Assembly (NCBI GenBank): GCA_902766875.1 | Contig: CACXFI010000078.1 | Span: forward strand, 1 to 6,817 | Source of the DNA: an uncultured Erysipelotrichaceae bacterium | GTDB lineage: Bacteria; Bacillota_I; Bacilli_A; RF39; UBA660 | Reading direction: 5' to 3' | DNA length: 6,817 nt | Shown: positions 6,151 to 6,817 of the stretch, one piece after another | How positions within the stretch are numbered: position 1 is the first letter of the stretch | How the letters are laid out: each line of letters starts with the position of its first letter | Translations under genes and position numbers: made by a program | Notes under the pieces: generated by a model | What the model was told of the DNA's origin: nothing | Seen by the model: only the letters and a program-made list of their open reading frames with translations | Database searches by the model: none

Positions 6151-6594
6151 TTATTTACAAGTATAACCAGATGATTCTAATCCAGATTTTAATTCAGGAA
6201 TATCATCTTCTTTGATATCTTTAAAGTCATCAACTGACATATTAGATAGTTTAGCAAATTCGTCAGTATCCAAATTAATAGTTACTACTACACCAGTAGA
6301 AGTTGGTTGAACATCTACATCTTTATAAGTTTTAAATTGTTCTTTCATAGTATCAACTAAAACAGTTTCATCATATTTACCAACATATTGATCTGCATAT
6401 ACTATTTCATTAACTAATTTAGCATTACTTATAGTTCCATCTTTAATATCAATATCAACATCTTGAGTCATTGTAAACATTGACTGATTTTGAGTATAGC
6501 TACAAGTAACCACTGTATTAGCCTTTTTACTTCCACAACCAGCTAATAAAAATACAGCTAAAACTACTAATAATATTTTTGAAAAATTCTTCAT
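6151..6594 (-). CDS. Small lipoprotein of unknown function
   Basis: This is a 147-residue secreted lipoprotein. A lysine-containing N-terminus and hydrophobic core (about residues 7-17) precede the lipobox LLAGC, predicting cleavage and lipid attachment at C20, so it should sit on the outer face of the cytoplasmic membrane. The mature part is acidic and polar, with repeated Asp-rich stretches. The overall pattern (short lipoprotein, alternating beta-strand-like segments, then a helix) resembles the YehR/DUF1307 type, but I am not sure of that. Besides C20 there are only two cysteines, C31 and the penultimate C146, which could pair. It has its own promoter and terminator and so is probably monocistronic. 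It lies downstream of a PTS gene, with no functional link shown. Confidence 0.88.
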   Translation of the reverse strand: MKNFSKILLVVLAVFLLAGCGSKKANTVVTCSYTQNQSMFTMTQDVDIDIKDGTISNAKLVNEIVYADQYVGKYDETVLVDTMKEQFKTYKDVDVQPTSTGVVVTINLDTDEFAKLSNMSVDDFKDIKEDDIPELKSGLESSGYTCK

Positions 6595-6606
6595 CTCCTA
6601 CTCCTT
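6595..6606 (-). promoter_or_regulatory. Tandem Shine-Dalgarno sites of the lipoprotein gene
   Basis: AAGGAG at 6601-6606 has a 6-nt spacing to the ATG and is the working site. A second AGGAG touches the ATG directly and is too close to function for that start. The strong site suggests high expression. Confidence 0.7.
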
Positions 6607-6614
6607 CCAACTAC

Positions 6615-6643
6615 ATTATACCTAAATTTAATCTAATTATCAA
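6615..6643 (-). promoter_or_regulatory. Sigma-A promoter of the lipoprotein gene
   Basis: TTGATA (6638-6643) and a perfect TATAAT (6615-6620) are exactly 17 bp apart. The expected start of transcription is about 7 nt past the -10, leaving a leader of roughly 14 nt that contains the AAGGAG SD. Confidence 0.75.
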
Positions 6644-6664
6644 CACTAACATAAAAAAAGCTAG

Positions 6665-6817
6665 TTAATTAGAAGGACTTCTTATTTCATCTATGTACTT
6701 TTTTAATTCCCTAGCATTATTTCCTAAAATTATCTTTAATTGATTATCTATTTCAACTACACCCTTAGCTCCCAATTTCAATATTCCATCTTTATTAGCT
6801 TTATTAACATCTTTTAA
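6665..6817 (-). CDS. PTS EIIB domain, C-terminal fragment (glucose/sucrose-type EIIBC), partial
   Basis: An open frame runs in from the right edge for 50 codons to a TAA at 6665-6667. The peptide contains LGAKGVVEIDNQLKIILG, matching the end of EIIB domains of the glucose superfamily (pattern LGA.GVV...N..Q.I.G). In this phosphotransferase system the EIIB domain receives phosphate from EIIA on a cysteine and passes it to the sugar moved by EIIC. The phospho-cysteine lies earlier in the domain and is outside the window, so activity and sugar specificity cannot be judged. The position at the protein's C-terminus suggests either an EIICB order (as in PtsG) or a separate EIIB. A T-run (6653-6659) follows, without a convincing stem. 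Confidence 0.75.
   Translation of the reverse strand, partial: LKDVNKANKDGILKLGAKGVVEIDNQLKIILGNNARELKKYIDEIRSPSN

Noticed and set aside
6651..6680. Possible terminator after the PTS gene
   Set aside because: There is a T7 run on the minus strand, but the only stems before it are 3-4 bp, so I could not support a terminator.
1..6817. Mycoplasma-type genetic code (TGA = Trp)
   Set aside because: Tryptophan in rel (SHWSY) is TGG and the Smr gene ends at TGA in good context, so the standard bacterial code fits.
1..6817. CRISPR array, IS element, tRNA or rRNA gene, riboswitch
   Set aside because: No regularly spaced direct repeats, transposase motifs, terminal inverted repeats around genes, cloverleaf sequence or long structured leader were seen. 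Intergenic gaps are all short (about 150 bp or less).

Overview
This is a strongly AT-rich window in which every gene I can support lies on the minus strand. The organism looks like a low-GC Bacillota (Firmicutes) or Mollicutes-related Bacillus-type bacterium. The evidence is the base composition, the rel-dtd gene pair, Shine-Dalgarno (SD) sites of the AAAGGG/AAGGAG type, sigma-A style promoters, a lipobox lipoprotein and a glucose-family PTS protein. Tryptophan is encoded by TGG and TGA is used as a stop (end of the Smr gene), so this is the ordinary bacterial code and not the Mycoplasma code. I cannot name the species.

Layout from right to left, which is the direction of transcription. The window opens inside the 3' end of a PTS gene (last 50 codons of an EIIB-like domain, 6665-6817). 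Next is a lipoprotein gene of unknown role (6151-6594) with its own near-consensus promoter and tandem SD sites, closed by a perfect 18-bp hairpin (6098-6137). A short intergenic region then carries a promoter and a consensus Spo0A-box sequence in front of an orphan membrane histidine kinase (4774-6000). Immediately downstream are a stand-alone Smr-domain protein (4455-4745) and an overlapping gene for a single-pass membrane protein of unknown function (3865-4449). The last group is a tightly coupled operon: a bifunctional (p)ppGpp synthetase/hydrolase (1598-3760), D-aminoacyl-tRNA deacylase (1140-1598) and an AI-2E/PerM-family membrane protein (98-1153). It ends in a good terminator hairpin at 10-42.

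Functionally, the left half is a housekeeping and stress block: Rel sets the level of the alarmone (p)ppGpp and Dtd removes D-amino acids mis-attached to tRNA. The middle block is a sensor kinase with no response regulator in the window, followed by two small genes. The two most interesting signals are regulatory. (1) The Smr gene has no SD. Instead it has a TTGTTA-17-TGTTATAAT promoter placed so that transcription should start at, or within a base or two of, the ATG, so it looks leaderless. (2) The kinase promoter contains TTTGTCGAA, the Spo0A-box consensus, with a weaker half-match one helical turn away. This suggests a link to a Spo0A phosphorelay. No complete novel system such as a defence island, CRISPR array or mobile element is visible.
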